A stretch of DNA of 64,000 nt from Oscillospiraceae bacterium (lineage in GTDB: Bacteria > Bacillota > Clostridia > Oscillospirales > Oscillospiraceae). Position numbers and translations under genes: made by a program. This document shows, piece after piece, positions 42,777 to 52,239 of this stretch. Below the pieces are notes generated by a model. The model did no database searches, was not told the origin of the DNA, and was given only the letters and a program-made list of their open reading frames with translations. Numbering within the stretch: position 1 is the stretch's first letter; the number at the start of each line of letters is the position of its first letter. The stretch spans positions 18,845 through 82,844 of the forward strand of contig JAEDJR010000001.1 in NCBI GenBank assembly GCA_016296235.1, in the 5' to 3' direction.

Positions 42777-43649
42777 TTGCACGAGATAGCGGATTTTCTC
42801 CGGGGCGCTCTGTTCGCATTCCAGAATATGGGTGTGACGGATATCCTGGATATCCTGATTGTGTCATTCCTGATATACAAGCTGATCAATTTGGTCCATT
42901 CTACCAGTGCTGCAAGAGTGGCCAAAGGCATCATCCTGATTCTGCTCCTGACCCTGCTGACCGATGTGATGGATTTCTATATGCTGAATTTCATCCTCAG
43001 CAAAATCCTGGAGCTGGGATTCATCGCACTGGTGATTCTGTTTCAGCCGGAATTGCGCCGCGCCCTGGAACGGTTTGGCGGGAAAAACGTAGTGAAGGAT
43101 CTGGTCAACGGGAAAACGCCGCGCGGCGAAACAGAAAAGGCCATTTTAGCAACTGTCTCTGCCTGCGAAATCCTGTCCAAAGAGCGCGTCGGTGTTCTTT
43201 TGATATTTGAAAGAGAAGCATCCCTGGAAGAATATTTCAAAACAGGCACTCTGGTTGACGCAAAAACCACGGAGCAGCTGCTGCGCAACCTGTTTTTCCC
43301 CAAAGCGTCTCTGCATGACGGAGCCGTGATTATCCGGGACGGCCGTGTGGCAGCCGCCGGCTGTGTCATGCCGCTGTCGGAGAATCCGCACCTCAACAGC
43401 GATCTCGGCACCAGACACCGTGCCGGTATTGGCACCAGTGAAGTGTCTGACGCAGTGGTGGTGATTGTTTCGGAAGAAACCGGAACCATCTCCGTGGCCA
43501 TCGGCGGTATGCTGAAACGGCATCTGGCGCCGCAGACCCTGGAAAAGCTGCTGATGGCAGAGCTGATTCCCAGCGAAGAAGAGCAGAAAACCCTGATTAT
43601 CCGCCTGAAACAATTTTTGACCAAGAGGAAGCATACCAATGCAAAATAA
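42777..43649 (+). CDS. cdaA: Diadenylate cyclase CdaA
   Basis: This 290-residue membrane enzyme makes c-di-AMP from two ATP. Three N-terminal helices (VTDILDILIVSFLIYKLINL onward) precede the DAC domain, with DGA in ASLHDGAVIIRDGRV and RHR in GTRHRAGIGTSEVSDA. I choose TTG 42777 with GGTGGTG upstream, which fits both the promoter and the family N-terminus (HEIADFLRGALFAFQNMG). It overlaps cdaR by 11 bases. Confidence 0.94.
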   Translation: MHEIADFLRGALFAFQNMGVTDILDILIVSFLIYKLINLVHSTSAARVAKGIILILLLTLLTDVMDFYMLNFILSKILELGFIALVILFQPELRRALERFGGKNVVKDLVNGKTPRGETEKAILATVSACEILSKERVGVLLIFEREASLEEYFKTGTLVDAKTTEQLLRNLFFPKASLHDGAVIIRDGRVAAAGCVMPLSENPHLNSDLGTRHRAGIGTSEVSDAVVVIVSEETGTISVAIGGMLKRHLAPQTLEKLLMAELIPSEEEQKTLIIRLKQFLTKRKHTNAK

Positions 43650-44922
43650 AAAATGGCTCAGTTTGTTGTGTGCCATTGTGGTTTCCCTGGGACTGTGGGT
43701 ATATGTGGTCACCGTGGAAAACCCGGAGGGCAGCATTACCATCTATAATATTCCGGTGACCTTCTCCGGTCAGGATCTGCTGCGGGAGGACTATGACCTC
43801 CTGATTACGGACAGCAACGTTGCCAATGGTGTGGAGCTGTCCTTTACCGGAAAGCGTTCCGTTCTCACAAAACTGCAGGAGAATAAATCCGAACTGCAGC
43901 TGGCAATCAATGTGACCTACCTCAGAAGCGCACAGACCTACAGCCTGTCCTATGACATCAACGACCTGACGCTGCCGTCTTCCGTGTCCATCCAGGATCT
44001 GGTGCTGGGCACGAAGGACCCGTCTGCCGTGTCCGTTACTCTGGAAAACCAGATCAAAAAGACAATCCCCATTGTAATTCAGCAGAATGTCCGCCTCCAG
44101 GAAGGTTATATGACGGACCGCCTGACGCAGAATTATTCTGAAGTTGTGATTGAGGGGCCGCAGAAGGTTATTGATCAGATCAGCAAGGCGCAGGCTGTGC
44201 TGGATCGTGAAAATGTCGGGCAGACCATTACGGCGACCTTGCCCCTGACGATTGTGAACGATAACGGAGAGCCTGTGGACACCACTTCTCTGTCCTGCAA
44301 TGTGACAGAGGTGGAAGTGACGCTGCCTGTATTGATGTATAAAGACGTTCCGCTGGAAGCGCCGCTGATTGAAGGCGGAGGCGCTACCTCGGCGGACGTG
44401 GTTCTGGATATCAAGCCGAGGAGTATCCGTCTGTCCGGCGATCCTGCCGTATTGGAGAGCCTGACCAGCATCAAGCTGTCCAATGTGGACCTGTCCAGCC
44501 TGATGACCAACAACGAGACGTTGAGCAGAACCATCGTGATTCCGGAAGGCTGCACCAACATCAGCGGAGAGCAGGAAGCATCGGTGAACGTGCAGATCAA
44601 GAACAAAGCCATTCGCCAGATGCGGATTTCCAGCAGCAACTTTCAATATATCGGGCTTTCTCCGGAATACGGCGTGAAGTTCAAGACCACGCTGCTTCTG
44701 GTGACCATCCGTGCCGGAGAGAAGGACATCAGTCAGATCACGGAAGACAATCTCCGGGTGGTTGCCGACTTCACTGCCGTGGAGCCTGGCGATGCAATCT
44801 ACGTGCCTGTGAAGATTTATATCGACGGCTTTGAAGGCGCCGGTGTTGTGGCGCCGGACGACTACAGAATACTCGTAGATATTGTCCCTGTGGATGAAAT
44901 GGGAGAAAGCACAGCGGAATAA
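43639..44922 (+). CDS. cdaR: YbbR-domain protein CdaR
   Basis: This 427-residue regulator of CdaA has an N-terminal membrane anchor (about 5-24, WLSLLCAIVVSLGLWVYVVT) and about four extracellular YbbR repeats (such as NIPVTFSGQD, IPIVIQQNVRLQEGYM, VPLEAPLIEGGGATSADVVL). In Firmicutes cdaA-cdaR-glmM form one operon; here glmM lies 13 kb upstream behind ruvB instead. Confidence 0.92.
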   Translation: MQNKKWLSLLCAIVVSLGLWVYVVTVENPEGSITIYNIPVTFSGQDLLREDYDLLITDSNVANGVELSFTGKRSVLTKLQENKSELQLAINVTYLRSAQTYSLSYDINDLTLPSSVSIQDLVLGTKDPSAVSVTLENQIKKTIPIVIQQNVRLQEGYMTDRLTQNYSEVVIEGPQKVIDQISKAQAVLDRENVGQTITATLPLTIVNDNGEPVDTTSLSCNVTEVEVTLPVLMYKDVPLEAPLIEGGGATSADVVLDIKPRSIRLSGDPAVLESLTSIKLSNVDLSSLMTNNETLSRTIVIPEGCTNISGEQEASVNVQIKNKAIRQMRISSSNFQYIGLSPEYGVKFKTTLLLVTIRAGEKDISQITEDNLRVVADFTAVEPGDAIYVPVKIYIDGFEGAGVVAPDDYRILVDIVPVDEMGESTAE

Positions 44923-44951
44923 CCGCGCATCAGAGCATGGAGGGGTTCGTC

Positions 44952-45830
44952 TTGATTAAAAGTATGACCGGATATGGCCGCGCATGCCGTAGTTTTGAGA
45001 ACCGCGAAATCACGGTTGAGATCCGTTCCGTAAACAACCGCTATTTGGATTGCACAGTTAAGCTTCCGAGGATTTATGGCTTTGCTGAGGATCGTATCAA
45101 ACAGCTGGTCAAGGAACATGTGACACGCGGCAAGGTAGATGTATTCATTACTGTCGTCAATATGGCCGGTGATGCGGTTCGGATTTCTCTGAATCGCCCG
45201 GTGCTGGAAGGATATCTGTCCGCCATGCAAACCATGGCGGCGGACTATCCGGTGAAGAACGATATTTCCGTAACGGCCTTATCCCGCTTGCCGGATGTAT
45301 TTTTGGTTGAAAAGGCAGACATGGATGAGGAGGCGCAGGCCCAGGAGATCCTGACGGCAACGGAGGAAGCGCTCCGGCAGTATGATGCCATGCGTGCTGC
45401 AGAGGGAAATGCAATGGAGCAGGATCTGTCGAATCGGAAAGCTGCGATTCTGGACCTGGTCGCGAAGGTGGAGGCCAGGAGCCCTGTGACAGTTGCGGAG
45501 TACCGCGCACGGCTGCAGGCAAAGATGCAGGAGGTGCTGGCCAGTACCTCCATTGATGAAAGCCGGATCCTGACGGAAGCTGCAGTTTTTGCGGACAAGA
45601 TTGCCGTTGATGAGGAAACCGTTCGTCTGCGCAGCCATTTGAATCAACTGGGCAATATGCTTTCGACCGGCGGCCCCATTGGACGCAAGCTGGATTTCCT
45701 CCTGCAGGAGATGAATCGGGAGGCCAATACCATCGGGTCCAAGGGCAATGATCTGGAGCAGGCGCGTGTTGTTGTTGAGATCAAGGCGGAGCTGGAGAAG
45801 ATCCGCGAGCAGACACAGAATATTGAATAA
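44952..45830 (+). CDS. yicC: YicC-family endoribonuclease-like protein
   Basis: This 292-residue protein begins IKSMTGYGRACRSFENREIT and has VRSVNNRYLD-type and C-terminal blocks RLRSHLNQLGNMLSTGGPIG, KLDFLLQEMNREANTIGSK. YicC proteins have been linked to RNA cleavage and stress tolerance. I choose TTG 44952 with GGAGGGG 6 bases upstream, which gives the canonical MIKSMTGYG start; ATG 44937 would add five residues and overlaps that site. Confidence 0.92.
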   Translation: MIKSMTGYGRACRSFENREITVEIRSVNNRYLDCTVKLPRIYGFAEDRIKQLVKEHVTRGKVDVFITVVNMAGDAVRISLNRPVLEGYLSAMQTMAADYPVKNDISVTALSRLPDVFLVEKADMDEEAQAQEILTATEEALRQYDAMRAAEGNAMEQDLSNRKAAILDLVAKVEARSPVTVAEYRARLQAKMQEVLASTSIDESRILTEAAVFADKIAVDEETVRLRSHLNQLGNMLSTGGPIGRKLDFLLQEMNREANTIGSKGNDLEQARVVVEIKAELEKIREQTQNIE

Positions 45831-45842
45831 GCGGGAGGCCCT

Positions 45843-46115
45843 ATGAAACTAATCAATATTGGCTTTGGCAATATGGTTTCCTCCGGGCGTCTTTTGGCGA
45901 TTGTCAGCCCGGAATCGGCTCCCATCAAGCGGATTATTCAGGAAGCCAAGGACAGAGGCATGCTTGTGGATGCGACCTACGGCCGGCGGACCCGCGCTGT
46001 GATTATTATGGATACGGATCATGTGATTTTATCTGCCATTCAGCCGGAGACCATTGCCGGTCGAGCGGCAGGGAAAATGGATAACAATGCAGCTGAGGAG
46101 GCGGAACTGACATGA
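45843..46115 (+). CDS. remA: RemA-like DUF370 DNA-binding protein
   Basis: This 90-residue protein starts [20 protein letters not shown] and has [20 protein letters not shown] and [20 protein letters not shown], the DUF370/RemA pattern. In Bacillus RemA activates biofilm genes and is also located between yicC and gmk. It overlaps gmk by 4 bases. Confidence 0.94.
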   Translation: MKLINIGFGNMVSSGRLLAIVSPESAPIKRIIQEAKDRGMLVDATYGRRTRAVIIMDTDHVILSAIQPETIAGRAAGKMDNNAAEEAELT

Positions 46116-46714
46116 GCGGAAAACTGATCGTCATCTCCGGCCCTTCCGGCGTTGGAAAGAGCACGGTTCTGAAAAGGGTCATGGAACAGACGCCAAATCT
46201 CCATTTTTCGGTTTCGGCTACGACACGTCCCATGCGTCCCGGAGAAATCGATGGCGTGAATTATTTCTTTGTTTCGCGGGAAGCCTTTCAGCAGATGATC
46301 TCCGATGGCGCACTGCTGGAATATGCAGAATATGTCGGCAACTACTACGGAACCCCTGAAGCACCTCTGGACAAGGCTTTGGCGGAGGGCAGGGATATCC
46401 TGCTGGACATTGAAGTGCAGGGCGCCCTGAACGTCAAACGCAGACGTCCGGATGCGGTGCTGATCTTTATGCTGGCGCCCTCCTTCCGGGATATTGAAAA
46501 ACGTCTGACGGGACGCGGAGATACGGCTCCGGACTTGGTGCGCGGACGCCTGGAACGCGCCCGCTGGGAATATGCCCAGGCTCCCAATTATGATTATCTT
46601 GTCATCAATGATGATGTGGATAAGGCCGCGAAGGAGATCATCTCCATTCTGACGGCCGAAAAATGTAAAACTGCAGAACGCGTACATTTACTTACGCGCA
46701 AGGAGGACGAATAA
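46112..46714 (+). CDS. gmk: Guanylate kinase
   Basis: This 200-residue kinase converts GMP to GDP. Walker A is [14 protein letters not shown]; the GMP-binding region is [36 protein letters not shown] and [17 protein letters not shown] follow. It lies in the conserved yicC-remA-gmk-rpoZ order. Confidence 0.98.
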   Translation: MSGKLIVISGPSGVGKSTVLKRVMEQTPNLHFSVSATTRPMRPGEIDGVNYFFVSREAFQQMISDGALLEYAEYVGNYYGTPEAPLDKALAEGRDILLDIEVQGALNVKRRRPDAVLIFMLAPSFRDIEKRLTGRGDTAPDLVRGRLERARWEYAQAPNYDYLVINDDVDKAAKEIISILTAEKCKTAERVHLLTRKEDE

Positions 46715-46715
46715 C

Positions 46716-46922
46716 ATGCTTTACCCCCCCATGTCTGAACTTCTCAAGCATATTGACAGCCGCTATCTTCTGGTCAACGTGGTTGCACGCCGTGCCAGAC
46801 AGATTTCCATCGAAGCGGAGCAGGAGGGCTATGCCCTGGCTGATAAGCCCGTCACGCTTGCCATCCGGGAGGTTGCCGACGGCAAGCTCACCGCGTCTGT
46901 GAAAGAAGAGTACCTGAGATAA
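46716..46922 (+). CDS. rpoZ: RNA polymerase omega subunit
   Basis: This 68-residue omega subunit has the core motif IDSRYLLVNVVARRARQI followed by KPVTLAIREVADGKLTA. It starts 1 base after gmk. Confidence 0.95.
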   Translation: MLYPPMSELLKHIDSRYLLVNVVARRARQISIEAEQEGYALADKPVTLAIREVADGKLTASVKEEYLR

Positions 46923-46941
46923 GAAGTCGGCAGCATCGGCG

Positions 46942-47017
46942 AAGAGCGAAGAGAGAAAAGAAGAGGGCGTTGCCTGGTCAGGGAGAGTCTCCTCTTCGAT
47001 TCACTTTTCACTCTTTG
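46942..47017. repeat. Long imperfect purine/pyrimidine inverted repeat before priA
   Basis: A 26-base purine-rich arm (46942-46967, GAAGAG-type) can pair with a pyrimidine-rich arm (46992-47017) with 20 identical positions, spaced by 24 bases. The rpoZ-priA gap otherwise holds only the priA ribosome-binding site AGGAGGG. No T run follows, so a terminator role is uncertain. Confidence 0.5.
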
Positions 47018-47047
47018 TTATTTTCCAAATGAGTAGGAGGGTCAGCT

Positions 47048-49498
47048 TTGGTCGCGTTGGTTGCAGTATCTGCCGCAGTATTCGCCAGTGACAAGCCATA
47101 CTCCTATTCGATCGCACCCGGCCTGGACGTTCGTCCGGGCATGCGGGTCATTGTTCCCTTTGGCCGGGCAAACCGGCGATGCGAGGGGATTGTGCTGGAT
47201 GTGCAGGAGAAGAATCCGGAAGGATTGAAGCACATCGAGCGGGTCATGGATCAGGAACCGGTTCTGTCGGAAGACTTCCTTCGTATGGCGGCATTTCTGC
47301 GGGAGCGGTACTTCTGCACGTTCTATGATGCCATGAAGACCATGCTGCCTGCGGGACTGTGGTTTGATACGGCGGAGGCCTATGAACGAACCGAGCAGCC
47401 TCTGACAGAGAAGATGCTGTCAGCCTATCCCATGGCAGTAAAAATTGTTCAAATCATAGCAGAACACGGCGGCTCCGTCCCTGCCGGTGATCTGAAAAAA
47501 TGCTTTCCGTCAGAATTGGACGAGCTGGAACGAACGGTACAGCAGATGCTGAAAAAGAAGCTGCTTCGTTCCAACCTGGACTTTTCCAGAAAGATTCATG
47601 ATAAAACGGAGAAAATCGCGGTTTTGGCGGTTCCTGCGGAGCAAGCCATGGTTTATGCCGAACGCAAACGCCGTGCTGCACCGCTGCAGGCGGAAGTGCT
47701 GCGGCTGCTCTGCGCGGTGGGGAACGGAAGCGTCAAGGAGCTTTGCTATCTCACAGGCGCATCCCGGCAGACGCTGAGCCGCCTTGAAAAGCTGGGGTGG
47801 ATCACCACAACGGTGCAGGATGTGTTCCGGACGGCACTTCCGTCCGGCGTCGCACCGGCCGAGCCGCTTCAGCTCAATGCGGAGCAATCCCGGGCTTTTG
47901 ATGCATTGCTGTCCCAGAGCCGCCAAGATCGGCCCGGCGTCAGTCTCCTCTATGGTGTGACGGGAAGCGGAAAGACATCCGTCTATCTGGCGCTGATCCG
48001 GCAGATGCTGGATCAGGGTCTTGATTCGATTTTGCTTGTTCCGGAAATATCCCTGACGCCGCAGCTCATCCGCCTGCTGATGTCTCATTTCGGAGAGACC
48101 GTGGCGGTATTGCACAGTGCCCTTCGCGTCTCCGAACGCTATGACGCCTGGAAACGGATCAGGCAGGGACAGGCCCATGTGGTCATCGGAACCAGATCGG
48201 CTGTCTTTGCCCCCGTCCAGAAGCTGGGGCTCCTCATTGTGGACGAGGAGCAGGAGCATACCTATAAGTCTGAAAATTCACCCCGGTACCATGCCAGAGA
48301 GGTGGCAATCTATCGGGGAAGCAAAGAATCGGCGTTGGTCGTGCTGGGTTCCGCGACACCGTCGGTGGAAACCATGCACCTGGCCAAAACCGGCGTTTAT
48401 ACGCTGCACCGGTTGAACAACCGGTATAACGGGAAGCAGCTGCCCCGGGTTGAAATCCTGGATATGAAGGAGGAAATCCGGCAGGGGAATAGCCTCTGTC
48501 TCAGCCGCCCTCTGCAGCAGGCACTGGCAGAGAATATCCGCGATGGCAGGCAGAGTATTCTGTTTCTCAACCGGCGCGGCGCAGGGCGTTGTGTGATCTG
48601 CGTGGAATGCGGAGAAGTTCCCCAATGCCCCAGATGCAGCGTCAGTCTGACCTATCATGCGGCGAACCACCGCCTGATGTGCCACTATTGTGGATTTTCC
48701 CAGCCGGTTTTTCAGAGGTGTCCCATTTGCGGCGGTGCCATGAAAACAGTTGGAACCGGAACCCAGAAGGTGGAACAGGAGATCCGGCAGCTGTTTCCGG
48801 ATATTGAAGTTCTCCGGATGGACGCGGATACTGTATCTGCCGCCAACAGCCACGAGGCAATCCTGGAACGCTTTCAGAAGGAGAGAATCCCGGTTTTAAT
48901 TGGCACCCAAATGGTCACCAAGGGCCTGAACTTTGAAAATGTAACCTTGGTCGGTGTGGTTGACGCCGATATGTCGCTCTATGTCAATCATTTCCGGGCT
49001 GCTGAAACGACGTTCTCCATGCTGACGCAGGTGATCGGGCGTTCAGGACGCGGTGAAATGGCGGGCCGGGCCATGATCCAGACCATGACACCGGAGCATA
49101 CGGTGATTTCCCTGGCGGCGCAGCAGGACTATGACGCCTTTTTTGACCTGGAGATCACCATGCGGCAAATGCACCGCTGTCCGCCCTTTGGAGATTTGTT
49201 CTCCATTCATTTTTCCGGCCCCTTTGAGACCCAGACACAGGCGTCCGCCTATTGGTTCCGTCAGCAGCTGGAGGCTGCCATCGGCCAGTCGGAGTTTGCA
49301 AATGCAGGGTATCAGGTGCTGGGGCCTTCTCCGGCTGCCGTAGCAAAGGTGAACAACACGTTCCGGTATGGCCTGACGCTCCGCTGCGCCAACAGCCGGG
49401 CGCTGCGGCTGCTGCTGGCGCAATTGCTGAAGCGGTTTTCAAAAGAAAAATGCAACAAGGGAATTACCGCGTTTGCGGATATCAATTCTTATGAATAG
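47048..49498 (+). CDS. priA: Primosomal helicase PriA
   Basis: This 816-residue replication-restart helicase has Walker A YGVTGSGKTSVYLAL, DEEQEHTYKSENSPRYHARE, and a zinc region with eight cysteines (CVECGEVPQCPRC and CHYCGFSQPVFQRCPICGG), then motif V/VI regions GTQMVTKGLNFENV and QVIGRSGRGEMAGRAM. Start TTG 47048 has AGGAGGG 6 bases upstream. Confidence 0.97.
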   Translation: MVALVAVSAAVFASDKPYSYSIAPGLDVRPGMRVIVPFGRANRRCEGIVLDVQEKNPEGLKHIERVMDQEPVLSEDFLRMAAFLRERYFCTFYDAMKTMLPAGLWFDTAEAYERTEQPLTEKMLSAYPMAVKIVQIIAEHGGSVPAGDLKKCFPSELDELERTVQQMLKKKLLRSNLDFSRKIHDKTEKIAVLAVPAEQAMVYAERKRRAAPLQAEVLRLLCAVGNGSVKELCYLTGASRQTLSRLEKLGWITTTVQDVFRTALPSGVAPAEPLQLNAEQSRAFDALLSQSRQDRPGVSLLYGVTGSGKTSVYLALIRQMLDQGLDSILLVPEISLTPQLIRLLMSHFGETVAVLHSALRVSERYDAWKRIRQGQAHVVIGTRSAVFAPVQKLGLLIVDEEQEHTYKSENSPRYHAREVAIYRGSKESALVVLGSATPSVETMHLAKTGVYTLHRLNNRYNGKQLPRVEILDMKEEIRQGNSLCLSRPLQQALAENIRDGRQSILFLNRRGAGRCVICVECGEVPQCPRCSVSLTYHAANHRLMCHYCGFSQPVFQRCPICGGAMKTVGTGTQKVEQEIRQLFPDIEVLRMDADTVSAANSHEAILERFQKERIPVLIGTQMVTKGLNFENVTLVGVVDADMSLYVNHFRAAETTFSMLTQVIGRSGRGEMAGRAMIQTMTPEHTVISLAAQQDYDAFFDLEITMRQMHRCPPFGDLFSIHFSGPFETQTQASAYWFRQQLEAAIGQSEFANAGYQVLGPSPAAVAKVNNTFRYGLTLRCANSRALRLLLAQLLKRFSKEKCNKGITAFADINSYE

Positions 49499-49507
49499 AG
49501 GGATACT

Positions 49508-50002
49508 ATGGCACTGAGAAACATTGTTACGGTGGGGGACAGCGTCCTGAATACGGTTTGCCGTCCTGTTACGAAGTTTGATAAGCGGCTTCATGTGCTG
49601 CTGGATGATATGGCCGACACCCTGGCGGATGCCAACGGTGTGGGTCTGGCCGCGCCCCAGGTGGGGGTTCTGCGCCGGGTAGTTTTGGTGGATACGGGAG
49701 AAGACGGCGTTTTGGAGCTGATAAATCCTGTCATTACGGAACAGAGCGGCGAGCAGACCGGCTTGGAGGGCTGCCTCAGCGTGCCCGGTCAGTACGGCAT
49801 TGTGACACGTCCCAATGTGGTGAAGGTGCGGGCACAGGATCGCTTCGGAGCGTGGTTTGAAGCGGAAGGGGAAGGCCTGACCGCCCGCTGTTTCTGTCAT
49901 GAATTGGCGCATCTGGACGGACAGCTCTATACGGCTGTGGCAGACCGGATGCTCACGCCGGAGGAACTGGAAGAACTGGCAAGCGAGGACGACGAAGCAT
50001 GA
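49508..50002 (+). CDS. def: Peptide deformylase
   Basis: This 164-residue metalloenzyme removes formyl groups from new proteins. Motif 1 is GVGLAAPQVG, motif 2 is GLEGCLSVPG, and motif 3 is CHELAHLDGQL (HExxH as HELAH). It overlaps fmt by 4 bases, the usual def-fmt pair. Confidence 0.97.
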   Translation: MALRNIVTVGDSVLNTVCRPVTKFDKRLHVLLDDMADTLADANGVGLAAPQVGVLRRVVLVDTGEDGVLELINPVITEQSGEQTGLEGCLSVPGQYGIVTRPNVVKVRAQDRFGAWFEAEGEGLTARCFCHELAHLDGQLYTAVADRMLTPEELEELASEDDEA

Positions 50003-50922
50003 AGCTGGTATTTATGGGAACGCCGGAGATTGCCCGCACATGTCTCAAGCGCGTCTGCGAAGCCGGCTATGAGGTGGCAGGCGTGTTTACAAAGCCGGAT
50101 ACGCCGAAGAACCGCGGGATGAAGCTGGCCATGTCTCCGGTGAAGGAATATGCGCTGGAGCAGGGGATCCCCGTCTTCCAGCCCGTGACATTCAAGGACG
50201 AGGCTGTGCTGGACACGCTGCGGGAATTGCAGCCGGATCTGATTCTGGTGGTGGCATATGGCAAGCTGCTGCCCCAGCGTGTGCTGGATCTGCCGCCTCT
50301 GGGCTGCATCAATATGCATGCCAGCATTCTTCCCGAGCTTCGGGGCGCCGGACCGGTGCAATGGTCCATTCTCAACCATTGCCGGGAAACCGGTATTACC
50401 GCCATGTATATGTCCGCCGGTATGGATGAGGGCGATATCATTCAAGTGGTCAGGACCCCAATTGATCCCATGGAAACCGGCGCCGAACTGATGGACCGGC
50501 TGGCTGATCTGGCTGCCGGATTGGCTTGCGATACCATTCGTGCTGCTGTGGACGGCACCATCACCAGAACGCCGCAGGCGCACGAGAAAGCCACCTATGC
50601 GCCCATGCTGACCAAGGCATTGTGCCCCATCGATTGGTCCCAGAGCCTGCAATACGTCATTGACCAGGTTCGCGGGCTGATTCCCTGGCCGGTTGCAACC
50701 ACCGTAATTCAGGGAAAAACCTTCAAAGTGTTTCGCGTGGAGGATGCGGGCTATCAGACCAATGCCGAGCCGGGAACACTCCTTGCTCTGTCAAAGCGGG
50801 GCTTGGAGGTCGCCTGCGGCGGCGGGCAGGCCGGCTGCATCACACAGCTGCAGGCCGAGGGCGGTAAGCGCATGTCTGCCGCAGATTATTTCCGCGGACA
50901 TCCCATCAATCTGAAAGCGTAA
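49999..50922 (+). CDS. fmt: Methionyl-tRNA formyltransferase
   Basis: This 307-residue enzyme formylates initiator Met-tRNA. It starts KLVFMGTPEIARTCLKRV and has the folate/active-site block INMHASILPELRGAGPVQWS and the SAGMDEGDII region. The C-terminal OB-like domain has VRGLIPWPVATT. Confidence 0.97.
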   Translation: MKLVFMGTPEIARTCLKRVCEAGYEVAGVFTKPDTPKNRGMKLAMSPVKEYALEQGIPVFQPVTFKDEAVLDTLRELQPDLILVVAYGKLLPQRVLDLPPLGCINMHASILPELRGAGPVQWSILNHCRETGITAMYMSAGMDEGDIIQVVRTPIDPMETGAELMDRLADLAAGLACDTIRAAVDGTITRTPQAHEKATYAPMLTKALCPIDWSQSLQYVIDQVRGLIPWPVATTVIQGKTFKVFRVEDAGYQTNAEPGTLLALSKRGLEVACGGGQAGCITQLQAEGGKRMSAADYFRGHPINLKA

Positions 50923-50931
50923 GGTGTCGAT

Positions 50932-52239
50932 ATGAATGCCAGAACCACAGCCCTGGCGGCTCTGATTGCCTGCAGAAAGCAAGGCGCCTGGGCCGACGGT
51001 GTCTTAAAAGAATATATTGTCAGGGATAAGCTTGACAAGCGGGATGCTGCCCTGGCCAGCAGGCTGTGCTATGGTGTTCTGCAAAACAGGATGCTGCTGG
51101 ACTTTGAGATACAGGCGTGCCTGAACGGGCCTCTCAAAAAGCTTCAGCCGGTTGTCCTGGATATTCTGCGGCTTGGAATGTTCCAGATTCTGTTTCTGGA
51201 CAAGGTACCTGTCTCTGCGGCAGTCAATGAGGCGGTGGAGCAGGGGAAAAAGTATGCCAATCGCAGCGCGGCCGGCATGATTAACGGCGTTCTTCGCCAT
51301 GTAGCCCGGGAAAAGGAGCACCTGCCGGTTCCGGAGAGCCTCAGCATACGCTACAGCCATCCGGAGCCGTTGGTGGAACTTCTGAAGGAAAATGTCGGCG
51401 CCGATCAGATCGAGGCGCTTCTGGCCAGCCACAACCAAACGCCGAAGACCCTGATTCAATTGAATCCGTTGGCAGGGGAGCCAAAGCGTCTTTTGGAGGA
51501 GTTGCAGGACAGCGGCTTGACTCTGGAAGCGCACTCCTGGCTGGAGAATGCCTATTGGATTTCCGGTACGGGCAATCTGGAGACTCTTTCCATGTTCCGG
51601 GAGGGTGCGTTCTTCGTGCAGGACGCAGCGGCAAGGCTGGCAGTGGAGGCTTCCGGTGCGGCGCCCGGCATGCATGTGCTGGATTGCTGCGCAGCGCCCG
51701 GCGGAAAGAGCTTTTCCGCCGCGATCATGATGAACAACAGCGGCGCGATCCTTTCCTGCGACCTTCATCCGCACAAGATCCAATTGCTTGAAAAAGGTGC
51801 GGAGCGGCTGCATATTTCCATTATGAAAGCAAAATTGCAGGATGCCACGGTGGACGTTCCCCAGTGGCATGATGCGATGGACGTGGTTTTGGCGGATGTT
51901 CCGTGCTCCGGACTTGGCGTGATTCGCAAGAAGCCGGATATCCGCTATAAGGATTTGTCCAGGCTGTCCGAACTGCCGGCTGTGCAGCTTCGGATTTTGG
52001 AGACGGTTTCGTCCTATGTGAAACCGGGCGGCGTGCTGCTGTACAGCACCTGCACCATCCTCCACCGGGAGAATGAGGCTGTGGTCCGGCAGTTTCTCCA
52101 GACACACACCGGCTTTGAAACGGAGTGCTTTGCACTTCCCCGGGCGCTTGGGGGTTCCTGCGCGGGTATGTTGACGCTGCTGCCCCATGTTCATGATACG
52201 GACGGGTTCTTTATCTGCAGAATGAGGAGAAAGGCATGA
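50932..52239 (+). CDS. rsmB: 16S rRNA m5C967 methyltransferase RsmB
   Basis: This 435-residue protein has an N-terminal NusB-like helical domain (about 1-140, RLCYGVLQNRMLLDF, AVNEAVEQGKKYANRSAAGM) and a Rossmann methyltransferase domain with VLDCCAAPGGKSFSAA, the catalytic cysteine region ADVPCSGLGVIRKKPDIRY and YSTCTILHREN. Position between fmt and rlmN is standard. Confidence 0.96.
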   Translation: MNARTTALAALIACRKQGAWADGVLKEYIVRDKLDKRDAALASRLCYGVLQNRMLLDFEIQACLNGPLKKLQPVVLDILRLGMFQILFLDKVPVSAAVNEAVEQGKKYANRSAAGMINGVLRHVAREKEHLPVPESLSIRYSHPEPLVELLKENVGADQIEALLASHNQTPKTLIQLNPLAGEPKRLLEELQDSGLTLEAHSWLENAYWISGTGNLETLSMFREGAFFVQDAAARLAVEASGAAPGMHVLDCCAAPGGKSFSAAIMMNNSGAILSCDLHPHKIQLLEKGAERLHISIMKAKLQDATVDVPQWHDAMDVVLADVPCSGLGVIRKKPDIRYKDLSRLSELPAVQLRILETVSSYVKPGGVLLYSTCTILHRENEAVVRQFLQTHTGFETECFALPRALGGSCAGMLTLLPHVHDTDGFFICRMRRKA

